In this document: in pieces, positions 1-8,689 of the stretch | Layout of the letters: the number at the start of each line of letters is the position of its first letter | Numbering within the stretch: position 1 is the first letter of the stretch | Source of the DNA: CAZWCX01 sp964632945 | Lineage (GTDB): Bacteria; Planctomycetota; MHYJ01; WSZJ01; CAZWCX01 | NCBI GenBank assembly: GCA_964632945.1 | Contig: CAZWCX010000037.1 | Span: 1 to 55,456 of the forward strand | Direction: 5' to 3' | Length of the DNA: 55,456 nt | Position numbers and translations under genes: made by a program | The notes under the pieces: model-generated | What the model was told of the DNA's origin: nothing | Database searches by the model: none | The model's input: only the letters and a program-made list of their open reading frames with translations

Positions 1-2207
1 CCCGCACGCCGCTGATCATCAGCGGACCCGCGGAGGAATCGACCGACAAGTACCGCAAGGCCAATACCGTCGGCCGGCAGCTCAAGAAGGGCGTCGACTA
101 CGAGGTGAAGGAGAAGGAACACCTCTGCGTCCTCACCGAGGACGGGATCGAGAAGGCCGAGCGCCTCGTCGGCGTCGACTCCTTCTACACCGGCGCGAAC
201 ATGGACTGGCCGCACCACATCGAACAGGCTCTCAAAGCCAAGGAACTCTTCCATCTCGACAAGGAGTACGTCGTCAAGGACGGCGAGGTCATCATCGTCG
301 ACGAGTTTACCGGCCGTCTCATGCCCGGGCGCCGCTGGAGCGACGGTCTCCACCAGGCCGTCGAGGCCAAGGAAGGCCTGACGATCAAGGAGGAAAACCA
401 GACCCTCGCGACCATCACCCTCCAGAACCTCTTTCGCATGTACAAGAAGATTTCGGGAATGACCGGCACCGCCCTCACCGAGGCGATGGAACTCGACAAG
501 GTCTACAAGCTCGAGGTCCTGGTTGTCCCCACCAACCGGCCGCTCATCCGCGTCGAGCACCCTGACATCGTCTACCGCACGGAGCCGGAGAAGTACGTCG
601 CCCTCGTCGACGAGATCGAGCGCGTGCAGGCGACGGGCCGGCCGATTCTGGTCGGCACCGTCTCCATCGAGAACTCGGAGAAGGTCAGCGAGTTGCTCAA
701 GCGGCGCGGCGTCAAGCACGAGGTCCTCAACGCCAAGTATCACGAGCGCGAGGCCTCGATCGTCGCCAACGCGGGCCAGATCGGCTCGGTCATGATCTCC
801 ACCAACATGGCCGGCCGCGGCACCGACATTTTGCTCGGCAAATACAATGTCGGCGAAGGCACCCGTCGCCTGACCGACTGGCTTTGGGATTGTCACGGCC
901 TCCCCTTCGAGAAGGCCGACCTCTCCGGCTTGACCAAGGAGCAGGTCCGGGAACTGATCCACAACCTGGTCAGCGAGAACGCGAGCAAGATCCGCTCCGG
1001 GTGCAGCGCGTCCGAGGTCAAGCAGCTCGTCGACACCTACCTGGAGAAGGGGGTCGCGGGCCTCGGCGGCCTCCACGTCCTCGGCACCGAGCGCCACGAG
1101 GCGCGCCGCATCGACAATCAGCTGCGCGGCCGTGCCGGCCGGCAGGGCGACCCCGGCTCCAGCCAGTTCATCCTCTCTCTCGAGGACGACCTGCTCCGCA
1201 TCTTCGCGCCCGAATGGGTGAGCAACATCCTCGCCCGCCTCGGCATGACCGAGGGCCAGCCGATCGAGAGCCGCATGGTCTCGCGCTCGATCGAAAAGGC
1301 GCAGAAGAAGATGGAAGAGCACAATTTCGAGATCCGCAAGAACCTGCTCGAATACGACGGGGTGATGAACGAGCAGCGCAAGATCATCTACGGGCAGCGC
1401 CAGGACATCCTCGAGGGGAAGGACATCCGCGCGATGATCCAGACCATGGTCGAGGAGAGCGTGGGCTCCGCCGTCGATCTCTACCTGCCGGTGGAAACCA
1501 AGCCGGAAGACTACGACTACGCCGGTCTGCTCGACTGGGCGAAGCGGAAATTCGGCGTGACGCTGGTGGACGGGATCCTGCGCAAGTCGACGCCCGAAGA
1601 GATTGAACAGCACGTGCGGGCGGAGATCGCCCGGACATACGAGGAACACGAGCGCAAGATCACTTCCGAGGTGATGCGCCTGACCGAACGTTACCTGCTC
1701 CTCGACCGGATCGATGTGAAATGGAAGGACCACCTGGCCACGATGGACCACCTGCGCGGAGGAATCGGGCTGCGCAGCCTCGGTCAGCAGGATCCCAAGG
1801 TGGCGTACAAGCGCGAGGGGTATGAGCTGTTCGAGACCATGCTGGAGTCGATCCGCGACGAGGTGACGGACCTGATCTTCAAGGTTCGGCTCGGGCGCGA
1901 GACCGAGGAGCAGATGGACCAGCGCTGGCAGCCGACGGAGTACGGCAAGGAATCGGCCCCCGCGGCCGCGCATGCCGCGGCCCCGGCGCCCCCGTCGTCC
2001 GCCCCGCCCGCGGCGGGCGGTCCCGGCGGTCGTCCCGGCCGCGCGGGCGGTCCCCCGCCGCCGGAGGAAAAGCCCAAGCCGATCGTCGCCGGACCCAAGG
2101 TGGGGCGCAACGATCCGTGTCCGTGCGGAAGCGGGCTCAAGTTCAAGAAGTGCCACGGCGCCGAGGGGGGCCACAAGCACCCCGCGCCGGTCACCAAGGG
2201 GCGGTAG
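1..2207 (+). CDS. secA: Protein translocase ATPase SecA (5' end outside window)
   Basis: SecA is the cytoplasmic ATPase motor that drives unfolded preproteins through the SecYEG channel. The reading frame is open from base 3, so the N-terminal part, including Walker A, lies upstream of the window. About 734 residues are visible. They include the preprotein-binding region, DEFTGRLMPGRRWSDG, the FRMYKKISGMTGTA segment, the NBD2 motifs NMAGRGTDILLG and GTERHEARRIDNQLRGRAGRQGDPG, and the scaffold/wing helices (LLEYDGVMNEQR). An Ala/Pro/Gly-rich linker (about bases 1955-2070) leads to a complete C-terminal zinc-binding SEC-C motif, NDPCPCGSGLKFKKCHG, used for SecB/ribosome contact. NBD2 has a variable insert of about 75 residues between GTDILLG and GGLHVLGTERHE. 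waaA starts 6 bp after the stop, so the two are probably co-transcribed. Confidence 0.97.
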   Translation, partial: RTPLIISGPAEESTDKYRKANTVGRQLKKGVDYEVKEKEHLCVLTEDGIEKAERLVGVDSFYTGANMDWPHHIEQALKAKELFHLDKEYVVKDGEVIIVDEFTGRLMPGRRWSDGLHQAVEAKEGLTIKEENQTLATITLQNLFRMYKKISGMTGTALTEAMELDKVYKLEVLVVPTNRPLIRVEHPDIVYRTEPEKYVALVDEIERVQATGRPILVGTVSIENSEKVSELLKRRGVKHEVLNAKYHEREASIVANAGQIGSVMISTNMAGRGTDILLGKYNVGEGTRRLTDWLWDCHGLPFEKADLSGLTKEQVRELIHNLVSENASKIRSGCSASEVKQLVDTYLEKGVAGLGGLHVLGTERHEARRIDNQLRGRAGRQGDPGSSQFILSLEDDLLRIFAPEWVSNILARLGMTEGQPIESRMVSRSIEKAQKKMEEHNFEIRKNLLEYDGVMNEQRKIIYGQRQDILEGKDIRAMIQTMVEESVGSAVDLYLPVETKPEDYDYAGLLDWAKRKFGVTLVDGILRKSTPEEIEQHVRAEIARTYEEHERKITSEVMRLTERYLLLDRIDVKWKDHLATMDHLRGGIGLRSLGQQDPKVAYKREGYELFETMLESIRDEVTDLIFKVRLGRETEEQMDQRWQPTEYGKESAPAAAHAAAPAPPSSAPPAAGGPGGRPGRAGGPPPPEEKPKPIVAGPKVGRNDPCPCGSGLKFKKCHGAEGGHKHPAPVTKGR

Positions 2208-2213
2208 CCCGGC

Positions 2214-3620
2214 GTGCGTCCCGTTGCGCTGCTGAAGTCGCTGAGCCGGCCCCGGCCCGGGGCGCCCGCGCCGGCCCTGCCACCCGTGCGCCCGGGACCG
2301 CCGCCCGCCTCGCCCCCGCGCCTGCGCCCGTTCGCGGATGTTTGCTACGCCATTCTCGCCGTGATTGCGCTCCCGTTCTACGCGATCGCCCTGGCCCGCA
2401 GGCCCTCCTACCGCACCCGCCTGGGCGAGCGCTTCGGCCTCGTGCCGCGGCGCGCCGGCGACCGCCCGTGCGTCTGGGTGCACGCGGTCTCCGTCGGCGA
2501 AGTGCAGGTCGCCCGGCCCCTCGTCGAGCACCTCGCCCGCGCCCACCCGGACTGGGATCTCGTCATCAGCACGACCACCGCCACCGGCCAGGAGGTCGCC
2601 CGCAAGACCTGGCCCGACCGGCCGGTCTTCTTCATGCCCCTCGACCTCTCCGGCTGCGTCCGCTCCGCCTACGCCCGCCTCCGCCCCGACTGTGTCGTGC
2701 TCATCGAGCTCGAGGTCTGGCCCAACCACGTGCTGGAAGCCGCCGCCCTCGGCGTCCCGGTCGTGATCGTCAACGGGCGCGTCACCGAAGACGCGCTGCG
2801 CCGCTACGGCTGGGTCATCCACCCTTGGCGCCGCATCATGTCCGCCATCGGCGCCGCCGGCGCCCAGAATCCGGTCTTCGCCCGGCGCCTCGTCGACCTC
2901 GGCGTCCCGGCGGACCGCGTCTCCGTCACCGGCAACATGAAATTCGACGCCGTCGACATGGGCGTTGACGGGGAGGCGGGACCCGCCCTGCGCCGCGAGC
3001 TGGGGATTGCCCCGGAAGATCCCGTGTGGATCGGCGGCAGCACGCACGACCCCGAGGAGGAGTCCCTCCTGCGCGCCTGGGAGACCCTCGCGGTCGACCA
3101 CCCCCGGCTCCGCCTCATTCTCGTCCCGCGTCATCCCGAACGATTCGAGCGCGTGGCCGACCTGGCCGCGGCGCGCGGCTTTCGCTGCCTTCGCCGCAGC
3201 CGCCGCGAGACCTTCTCCGGGCGCGAGCGCGAGGTCTTCCTCCTCGACACGATGGGGGAGTTGCGTCGGACCTACGCGGCAGCCGACGTCGTCTTCGTGG
3301 GGGGGAGCCTGATCCCCCACGGCGGCCAGAACCTGCTCGAGCCGGCTGCGCTGGGCAAGCCCGTCGTCCATGGCCCCCACATGTTCAACTTCACGGACGG
3401 CGCCCGCCTGTTGGCCGAGCGCGGCGGCGCCGTCGAGGTCGCGCACGCCACCGACCTCGCGCGCGCGGTCGACCGCCTCCTCCGTGACCCCGCCGCGCGC
3501 GCCGCGACCGGGGCCGCCGCGCGTGCCGCGCTCGAAGCCGAACGCGGGGCGACCGAACGAAACCTCCGGATCGTCGAACAGGCCATGGAGCGCCGCCTCT
3601 CGACGCCGCGCCCGTCCTGA
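2214..3620 (+). CDS. waaA: 3-deoxy-D-manno-octulosonic acid (Kdo) transferase
   Basis: WaaA (KdtA, family GT30) transfers Kdo from CMP-Kdo to the lipid A precursor at the inner membrane, so the organism makes lipopolysaccharide. The visible family motifs are an N-terminal hydrophobic anchor (ADVCYAILAVIALPFYAIAL), HAVSVGEVQ with the conserved acidic residue, MPLDL, ELEVWPN, NGRVTEDA, GSTHDPEE, VPRHPERF, and FVGGSLIPHGGQNLLEPAALGKPVVHGP in the C-terminal Rossmann half. The length of about 468 residues is somewhat above the usual 420-430 because of a Pro-rich N-terminal extension. The GTG at 2214, preceded by GGGGCGG, is the most upstream start. No ATG lies near the anchor, so the true start could be an internal GTG or TTG. 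Confidence 0.93.
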   Translation: MRPVALLKSLSRPRPGAPAPALPPVRPGPPPASPPRLRPFADVCYAILAVIALPFYAIALARRPSYRTRLGERFGLVPRRAGDRPCVWVHAVSVGEVQVARPLVEHLARAHPDWDLVISTTTATGQEVARKTWPDRPVFFMPLDLSGCVRSAYARLRPDCVVLIELEVWPNHVLEAAALGVPVVIVNGRVTEDALRRYGWVIHPWRRIMSAIGAAGAQNPVFARRLVDLGVPADRVSVTGNMKFDAVDMGVDGEAGPALRRELGIAPEDPVWIGGSTHDPEEESLLRAWETLAVDHPRLRLILVPRHPERFERVADLAAARGFRCLRRSRRETFSGREREVFLLDTMGELRRTYAAADVVFVGGSLIPHGGQNLLEPAALGKPVVHGPHMFNFTDGARLLAERGGAVEVAHATDLARAVDRLLRDPAARAATGAAARAALEAERGATERNLRIVEQAMERRLSTPRPS

Positions 3621-4108
3621 TCCCTCGCCCCGCAGACCCGCGCCCACCCCCGTCACGTCAAGCCGGAGCCCGTGGGGGGGCGCGCGCGGATCCGGGCCCT
3701 CATGGAAAGACCGGCTCCGGACTTCGCCTTCCCGCGACCGGATCGGCCCGCAGCGGGCCGCCGAGATCCGCTCCGTCGGGGACGCACGACCGCCCGGCGC
3801 GATTCGCGAGGTCCGCGAGAGAGTCGTCCGCCGACACGGAAAACCGATTGCATCCGCGCCCGGGGCGCTCCGAACCGGATTCGGCAAGACCGGCGCGGGA
3901 TCGACCGCGCGGGGGCGACGTTCGTCATCGACGACGGGTTCCGGGAACGCCCGGCGGGGGGGACGGAGACCCGCCGATTCAGTCTTGCGCGCCTCCGCGC
4001 GAAGTGGGATGCTGAGCGTGGAAGCCGGGCCCGGTCGGCGCCCTGGAAATCCATGCCCGGCCGGTGGCCGGCCGTCGAGACCGGCGAAGTCGCTTGGAGT
4101 CGATCGAC
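3621..4108. other. Intergenic region of 488 bp, no convincing gene
   Basis: Several open frames cross this GC-rich spacer, but none has a recognisable protein family, a plausible ribosome-binding site or conserved-looking composition. The only site noted is a weak promoter-like pair near its right end. Confidence 0.5.
3985..4013 (+). promoter_or_regulatory. Weak sigma-70-type promoter candidate
   Basis: TTGCGC at 3985-3990 and GATGCT at 4008-4013 are separated by 17 bp, about 95 bp upstream of the hot-dog protein gene. Both boxes match the consensus poorly, so this is only a candidate. Confidence 0.3.
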
Positions 4109-4639
4109 ATGGAAACCGCGCAGAAAGACACCGGTGAATTCACCTTCGACGCGGCCCGCGTGGCGCACGTCCGGAAGTACCTGAGCAGCAATCTCCGCTT
4201 CCGACTCGCCCTGCTCACCATGGTGCCGCTCGGCTATTTCGTCGGCCTGCGCATGCGCGAGATCACGGACGAACGCTGCCGCGTCAGCGTGCGCTACTCC
4301 TGGCTCAACCGGAATCCGTTCCGCTCCACCTTCTGGGCCGTCCTCGGGATGGCGGCCGAGATGGCCTGTGGCGCGATGGTGATCCTGTACACCCATGGCC
4401 AGACCCCCTCGGTGGCGACCCTGATCACCGCCATGAACGCCCGATTCGTGAAGAAGGCGGTCGGCATGACCACCTTCACCTGCGAGTCCGGCCGCGCGAT
4501 CGCCGACGCGGTTCGGCGTGCGGTCGCCACCGGCGAGAGTCAGGAAGTAATCTGCGAGGTCCGCGGGACCGCCGACGACGGGCAGCCCGTGGCGGAGTTT
4601 TCGTTCACCTGGTCCCTCAAGGTGCGTCGGCCCGCGTAG
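4109..4639 (+). CDS. DUF4442-type hot-dog fold protein (putative thioesterase)
   Basis: A 176-residue protein resembling the DUF4442 branch of the hot-dog superfamily, whose members are acyl-CoA thioesterase-like. The visible pattern fits: VPLGYFVGLRMREIT, then a WLNRNPFRSTFWAVLGMAAEMACGAM segment that corresponds to the central helix region of these proteins, then alternating strands ending in FSFTWSLKVRR. Substrate and role are unknown. ATG 4109 is chosen because GGAG (4095-4098) sits upstream; a frame extension to 4064 lacks a Shine-Dalgarno. It stands alone between long spacers, so it is probably monocistronic. The family assignment is by pattern, not by search. Confidence 0.75.
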   Translation: METAQKDTGEFTFDAARVAHVRKYLSSNLRFRLALLTMVPLGYFVGLRMREITDERCRVSVRYSWLNRNPFRSTFWAVLGMAAEMACGAMVILYTHGQTPSVATLITAMNARFVKKAVGMTTFTCESGRAIADAVRRAVATGESQEVICEVRGTADDGQPVAEFSFTWSLKVRRPA

Positions 4640-4643
4640 ACGC

Positions 4644-4678
4644 GGAAGGCCGGCCTCCGGTCGCGCGACGGCCTTTCC
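4644..4678 (+). terminator. Possible terminator hairpin after the hot-dog protein gene
   Basis: GGAAGGCC (4644-4651) faces GGCCTTTCC (4670-4678) across an 18-nt GC-rich loop, immediately after the stop codon. There is only a short T run, so it would be a weak intrinsic terminator. Confidence 0.4.
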
Positions 4679-4828
4679 CCTGACCCGCCCGGTTGACCGG
4701 ATGAATCAAGATCCGTCGGGGATCTCGCCCGGCCGCCTCCGGTCGCCGCATCCGCACCATCCCGGTAAGAAAACGGCACTCCCCGGGTCTCACCTCGCGG
4801 TGTGCGTTTCTTTCCGGAGGACTCCGCC

Positions 4829-6229
4829 ATGAACTCGAGCGACCGCCCGGGGTTCTATCGACGCCGGGATCTGCTCAAGGCCGGGCTGCTGGCGACCGCC
4901 TTCTCCTGTCTGTGGCGGGGGCGTGCCGCGGAAGGGGCCCCCCGGGATCGCCGCATCCTCGTCCTGGGGGCCGGATTCGCGGGCCTCGCCGCCGCGCGCG
5001 AGCTCGTATCGCGCGGCTACGGCGTGACCGTGCTGGAGGGCCGCACCCGCGTCGGCGGGCGCGCCTGGACGGACCACTCCCTGGGGACGCCGGTGGACAT
5101 GGGAGCCAGCTGGATCGAGGGGGTGACGGGGAACCCGATTCGACAGCTGGCGACGGACTTCGGCGTGTCCGTTCGGGGCAGCGATACCGACGACGTCGCC
5201 GTCTTCGATGCGCACGGCAACCCCCTCTCCGACGCCGCCCTCACGCAGATGGAGCGGGTCTTCGAGGAAATCATGGATGCGGTCGAAGCGCAGGGCGAGA
5301 CCCTCGATCAGGACGTGTCGGTCGCGGAGGGGATCCGGCAGGTCCGCGCCGGCCGCCCGGCCTCGGAGCTCGACGATCGCGCAGTGACCTTCGGCACCCA
5401 CGCCCGATTGAACGAGTCCGGAGCGGAGATGCGCGAGCTCTCGCTCTGGTACTCGGACCAGGACTCCGCGTTCAACGGGGGCGATGCGGTGATTCCCGGG
5501 GGCTACGCCCAGATCGCCCAGGGCCTGGCCGGCGGGTTGGACATCCGATTGAACCACCGGATTCTCACCATCACGTACGGAGCCACCCGCAGCGTGCGCG
5601 TCACGACCTCCCAGGGCGATTTCGAAGCCGATGCGGCCGTGGTGACGATCCCCCTGGGGGTGCTGAAGTCCGGATCGATCCGCTTTTCCCCCTCCCTGCC
5701 GTCCCGCAAGCGCGGGGCCATCCGGCGGCTCGGCATGGGGGTGCTCGACAAGGTGGCGCTCCGATTCCCGTACCGCTTCTGGCCCTCGGACAGCGAGTTC
5801 TTCGCCCAGATCCCGCCCGAGCACGGGGAATTTCCTTCGTTCCACAACCTGCACGCCCACGTCGGCCAACCCATCCTCGTGGGCTACTTCGCAGGCGACT
5901 TCGCCCGCGCGATGGAGCAGCAGACGGACCCCCAGGTGGTGGAACGGGCGATGGTCGTTCTGCGCCGGATCTTCGGCCCGGCCATCCCCGCCCCCGTCGC
6001 GAGCCGGGTGGCCCGGTGGGCCGCACATCCCTTCTCCGCAGGGAGCTACTCGTACATCCCCGTGGGTTCCCGCGGCAAGGACTACGACATCATGGCGGAA
6101 CCCGTGGTCAGCCGGTTGTTCTTCGCCGGCGAGGCGACCCACCGGAAGTACCCCGCGACCGTCCACGGCGCCTTCCTCTCCGGCGTCCGCGAGGCCGCGC
6201 GGATCGCGTCGGTGCCCAGCCTCTCCTGA
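4829..6229 (+). CDS. Tat-exported flavin amine oxidase (FAD-dependent)
   Basis: A 466-residue member of the flavin-containing amine oxidase family (monoamine/polyamine oxidase and LSD1-like), which oxidises amines to imines with release of hydrogen peroxide. The N-terminus carries a twin-arginine signal (RRRDLLKAG, residues 11-19) followed by a hydrophobic stretch, which suggests export of the folded, FAD-loaded enzyme. A Rossmann FAD-binding motif follows (ILVLGAGFAGLAAARE, about 43-58) with VGGRAWT. The C-terminus has GSYSYIPVGS and the second FAD motif LFFAGEATHRKYPATVHGAFLSG. ATG 4829 has a strong CCGGAGG site (4814-4820). The natural amine is unknown; nothing nearby suggests polyamine metabolism. 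Confidence 0.88.
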   Translation: MNSSDRPGFYRRRDLLKAGLLATAFSCLWRGRAAEGAPRDRRILVLGAGFAGLAAARELVSRGYGVTVLEGRTRVGGRAWTDHSLGTPVDMGASWIEGVTGNPIRQLATDFGVSVRGSDTDDVAVFDAHGNPLSDAALTQMERVFEEIMDAVEAQGETLDQDVSVAEGIRQVRAGRPASELDDRAVTFGTHARLNESGAEMRELSLWYSDQDSAFNGGDAVIPGGYAQIAQGLAGGLDIRLNHRILTITYGATRSVRVTTSQGDFEADAAVVTIPLGVLKSGSIRFSPSLPSRKRGAIRRLGMGVLDKVALRFPYRFWPSDSEFFAQIPPEHGEFPSFHNLHAHVGQPILVGYFAGDFARAMEQQTDPQVVERAMVVLRRIFGPAIPAPVASRVARWAAHPFSAGSYSYIPVGSRGKDYDIMAEPVVSRLFFAGEATHRKYPATVHGAFLSGVREAARIASVPSLS

Positions 6230-6335
6230 AGGCGTGGGATGGGGGGGACATCGGGCAATCCGGTTCTCCCCCCCGCAGACGCGCGCGAAGCAGGCCTCGG
6301 CGCCGTCGTGGCCCGGGGAGCGGCAGACAAATCCC

Positions 6336-6364
6336 TTGCATCCTCCCCCGGGGTCGGCTAGACT
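6336..6364 (+). promoter_or_regulatory. Promoter of metK operon
   Basis: TTGCAT (6336-6341) and TAGACT (6359-6364) are exactly 17 bp apart and about 88 bp upstream of the metK start. The leader was examined for a SAM riboswitch and none was recognised. Confidence 0.55.
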
Positions 6365-6451
6365 TTCAGCCCTTCCGAACCCCGTGCGACTGCGATCGGC
6401 CCGCGACCCCAATTCCCGGGCCAGGCCGCCCGACCATAGAGGAGACGCCGA

Positions 6452-7645
6452 ATGTTCATCGAGGGACGTGGGCTTTTCACCTCCGAAGCCGTGTGCATGG
6501 GCCACCCCGACAAGGTCGCCGACCAGATCAGCGACGCCGTTCTCGACGAACTCCTGCGCCAGGATCCGGAATCGCGTGTGGCGGTCGAGACGATGCTCAA
6601 GAACGGCCTTGCGATCGTCGCAGGAGAGGTAACCACAAGGGGTTACGTCGAAGTGCCGCAGCTCGTCAAGAAAGTGATCCAGGAGATCGGGTACACCGAT
6701 CCGAATTCCTCCTTCAACTGCCAGTCCGTCGGCGTCCTCTCCTGCATCGAACCCCAGTCCCCGGACATCGCCCAGGGGGTCAATGACAATGCCGCCGCGA
6801 ACAAGGACATTGGGGCGGGCGATCAGGGGTTGATGTTCGGCTACGCCTGCAACGAGACGGCGGAACTGATGCCCACGCCGATTCTGCTCGCCCGCAAGCT
6901 GGTCAACCGGGCCGCCGAGGTGCGACTGGACGGGACGCTCCCCTATCTACGGCCCGACGGAAAGTCTCAGGTCACCGTGGAATACGAGGACGGCAAGGTC
7001 GTGCGCGTCCACACGGTCGTGCTCTCGATGCAGCACGCCGCGGATACGACGCTGGATCAGATGAAGAAGGACTTCCGCAAGCACATCATCGACGCCGTGA
7101 TCCCGGCCAACCTGCTGGACGACAAGGTCATTTACCACATCAACCCGACCGGGCGGTTCGTCGCGGGCGGCCCGCAGGCCGACTGCGGTCTGACGGGACG
7201 GAAGATCATCGTCGACACGTACGGCGGAATGGGCCATCATGGCGGGGGTGCCTTCTCCGGGAAGGACCCGACCAAGGTCGATCGCTCCGGATGCTACGCC
7301 GCCCGCTACGCCGCGAAGAACATCGTCGCCGCGGGCTTGGCCGATCGCTGCGAGATCCAGGTGGCCTACGCGATCGGGTTGCCGGAGCCGGTTTCCGTCG
7401 CGGTGAACACCTTCGGGACGGGCAAGATCTCCTCGGCGCGGATGATCGGGATCGTGCGCGAGCACTTCTCGTTCTCCGTCCGCAACATGATCGAACGGCT
7501 GAATCTGCGCCGGCCGATCTACAAGGACACGGCGCGGTACGGTCATTTCGGGCGGGATCCGCAGATCTTCCCGTGGGAAAAAACGGACAAGGCCGAGGCC
7601 CTGCGCAGCGCCGCGGGATTAGGGACGGCGACGGCGGCCAAGTAG
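6452..7645 (+). CDS. metK: S-adenosylmethionine synthetase
   Basis: MetK makes S-adenosylmethionine from methionine and ATP, with release of phosphate and pyrophosphate, in the cytoplasm. The 397-residue protein has the family's signature segments: GHPDKVADQISDAVLD near the N-terminus, GAGDQGLMFGYA in the central domain, and GGMGHHGGGAFSGKDPTKVDRS in the phosphate-binding region. Its length is typical and no key segment is missing. ATG 6452 has GAGGAG a few bases upstream. A lipoprotein gene starts 19 bp after the stop and a prenyl-condensing enzyme follows that, so metK appears to lead a three-gene transcript with no obvious metabolic logic. Confidence 0.98.
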   Translation: MFIEGRGLFTSEAVCMGHPDKVADQISDAVLDELLRQDPESRVAVETMLKNGLAIVAGEVTTRGYVEVPQLVKKVIQEIGYTDPNSSFNCQSVGVLSCIEPQSPDIAQGVNDNAAANKDIGAGDQGLMFGYACNETAELMPTPILLARKLVNRAAEVRLDGTLPYLRPDGKSQVTVEYEDGKVVRVHTVVLSMQHAADTTLDQMKKDFRKHIIDAVIPANLLDDKVIYHINPTGRFVAGGPQADCGLTGRKIIVDTYGGMGHHGGGAFSGKDPTKVDRSGCYAARYAAKNIVAAGLADRCEIQVAYAIGLPEPVSVAVNTFGTGKISSARMIGIVREHFSFSVRNMIERLNLRRPIYKDTARYGHFGRDPQIFPWEKTDKAEALRSAAGLGTATAAK

Positions 7646-7664
7646 GCCGCGGAAGGGAACCTTC

Positions 7665-8675
7665 ATGACGCGAGCGCAGGGGAAGCACGACGACGGCCAC
7701 GCGAGGGGCGTTCGGGCCGTTTGGACCGCCCTCCTGATGGCGATCGCGCCGTGGCTGCTGGCCTCGTGCATGATGGTTTCCCCCGACAACAACCGGCTCC
7801 CCGGGCAGGGGCCGCCGGACTCGGGGCCCAAGGACGAACCCAACGTCGGCCCGCCCCCGATGCTGTCGGGGATCAGCCCGAGCCAGGTCCGGCCGGGGGA
7901 GACCGTCACGATCTACGGGCGCTTCCTGTACGGCGGCCACGTCAACGTGAAGTTTCCCGGCGAAGACACCTCCAAGGTCACCCGGTCGATCGACGGGCGA
8001 CGATTGACGGTTCGAGTCCCGTGGGGGGCTCGGAGCGGGGAAGTCACCGTGGAGGTCGACGACAAGGTCACGGAAGATCCCATCGAGGTCGTCATCCTGC
8101 CCCCCGAGGGGTACGGATCGGATTCCGGGCGCCCCAAACCGCGTCTCGACACGGTCTTTCCGATTCACGGGCGCGAGGGGGACCGGGTGACCATCCGCGG
8201 GGCGAACTTGCTTTCGAAGAAGCAGGTACTCGTTCGCTTCGGCGGCACGGAGGCGGCGCCGACGACGATCTCGCCCGCCGGAGATGCCCTGGCGGCGCTG
8301 ATTCCCGCCGGGTCCCTCTCCGGGAAGATCGATGTCGTGGTCGATGGCGTCCTGAGCAACTCGCTCCCCTTCACGGTGGTGAATGCGGAAGGTCTCGAAC
8401 AGCACAAGGAGCCGCCCGAGAAGAACGCTCCGGTGATCGAGAGCGTGTTCCCGCCGCACGGGAAGCCCGGGACGCCGATCGAGGTCATTGGTCACCGGCT
8501 CGCGGGCAAGGAGATCATCGCCCACTTCACCGGCGCCTCGACGACCGACATCCGGGTGCTGTCCGAGTCGAAGAATCTGCTCGTCATGATTCCGCAGGAC
8601 GCATCCAGCGGCGTGCTCGACTTGACCGTGGACGGCAAGAAGAGCAATCGGATCGTCTTCCGCGTCATCCGCTAG
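7665..8675 (+). CDS. Lipoprotein with three IPT/TIG repeats
   Basis: A 336-residue predicted lipoprotein: a hydrophobic segment ends in the lipobox-like LASC (Cys35). Three immunoglobulin-like IPT/TIG repeats follow, each opening with the same pattern: LSGISPSQVRPGETVTIYG, LDTVFPIHGREGDRVTIRG and IESVFPPHGKPGTPIEVIG. IPT/TIG domains are beta-sandwich modules found in cell-surface and polymer-binding proteins; no enzyme domain is attached here. It probably sits in the outer membrane or periplasm as a binding or structural protein; the ligand is unknown. The spacing of 19 bp from metK and 14 bp to the next gene suggests one operon. Confidence 0.85.
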   Translation: MTRAQGKHDDGHARGVRAVWTALLMAIAPWLLASCMMVSPDNNRLPGQGPPDSGPKDEPNVGPPPMLSGISPSQVRPGETVTIYGRFLYGGHVNVKFPGEDTSKVTRSIDGRRLTVRVPWGARSGEVTVEVDDKVTEDPIEVVILPPEGYGSDSGRPKPRLDTVFPIHGREGDRVTIRGANLLSKKQVLVRFGGTEAAPTTISPAGDALAALIPAGSLSGKIDVVVDGVLSNSLPFTVVNAEGLEQHKEPPEKNAPVIESVFPPHGKPGTPIEVIGHRLAGKEIIAHFTGASTTDIRVLSESKNLLVMIPQDASSGVLDLTVDGKKSNRIVFRVIR

Positions 8676-8689
8676 GGGGAGGGAGGTCG

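Noticed and set aside
6240..6451. SAM riboswitch upstream of metK
   Set aside because: The leader after the promoter is only about 80 nt and shows none of the SAM-I, SAM-II or SAM-IV core motifs that I could recognise.
8000..8022. tRNA T-arm-like sequence (GGTTCGAGTCCC) in the IPT lipoprotein gene
   Set aside because: There is no acceptor, D or anticodon arm around it, and it lies in the middle of well-conserved coding sequence.
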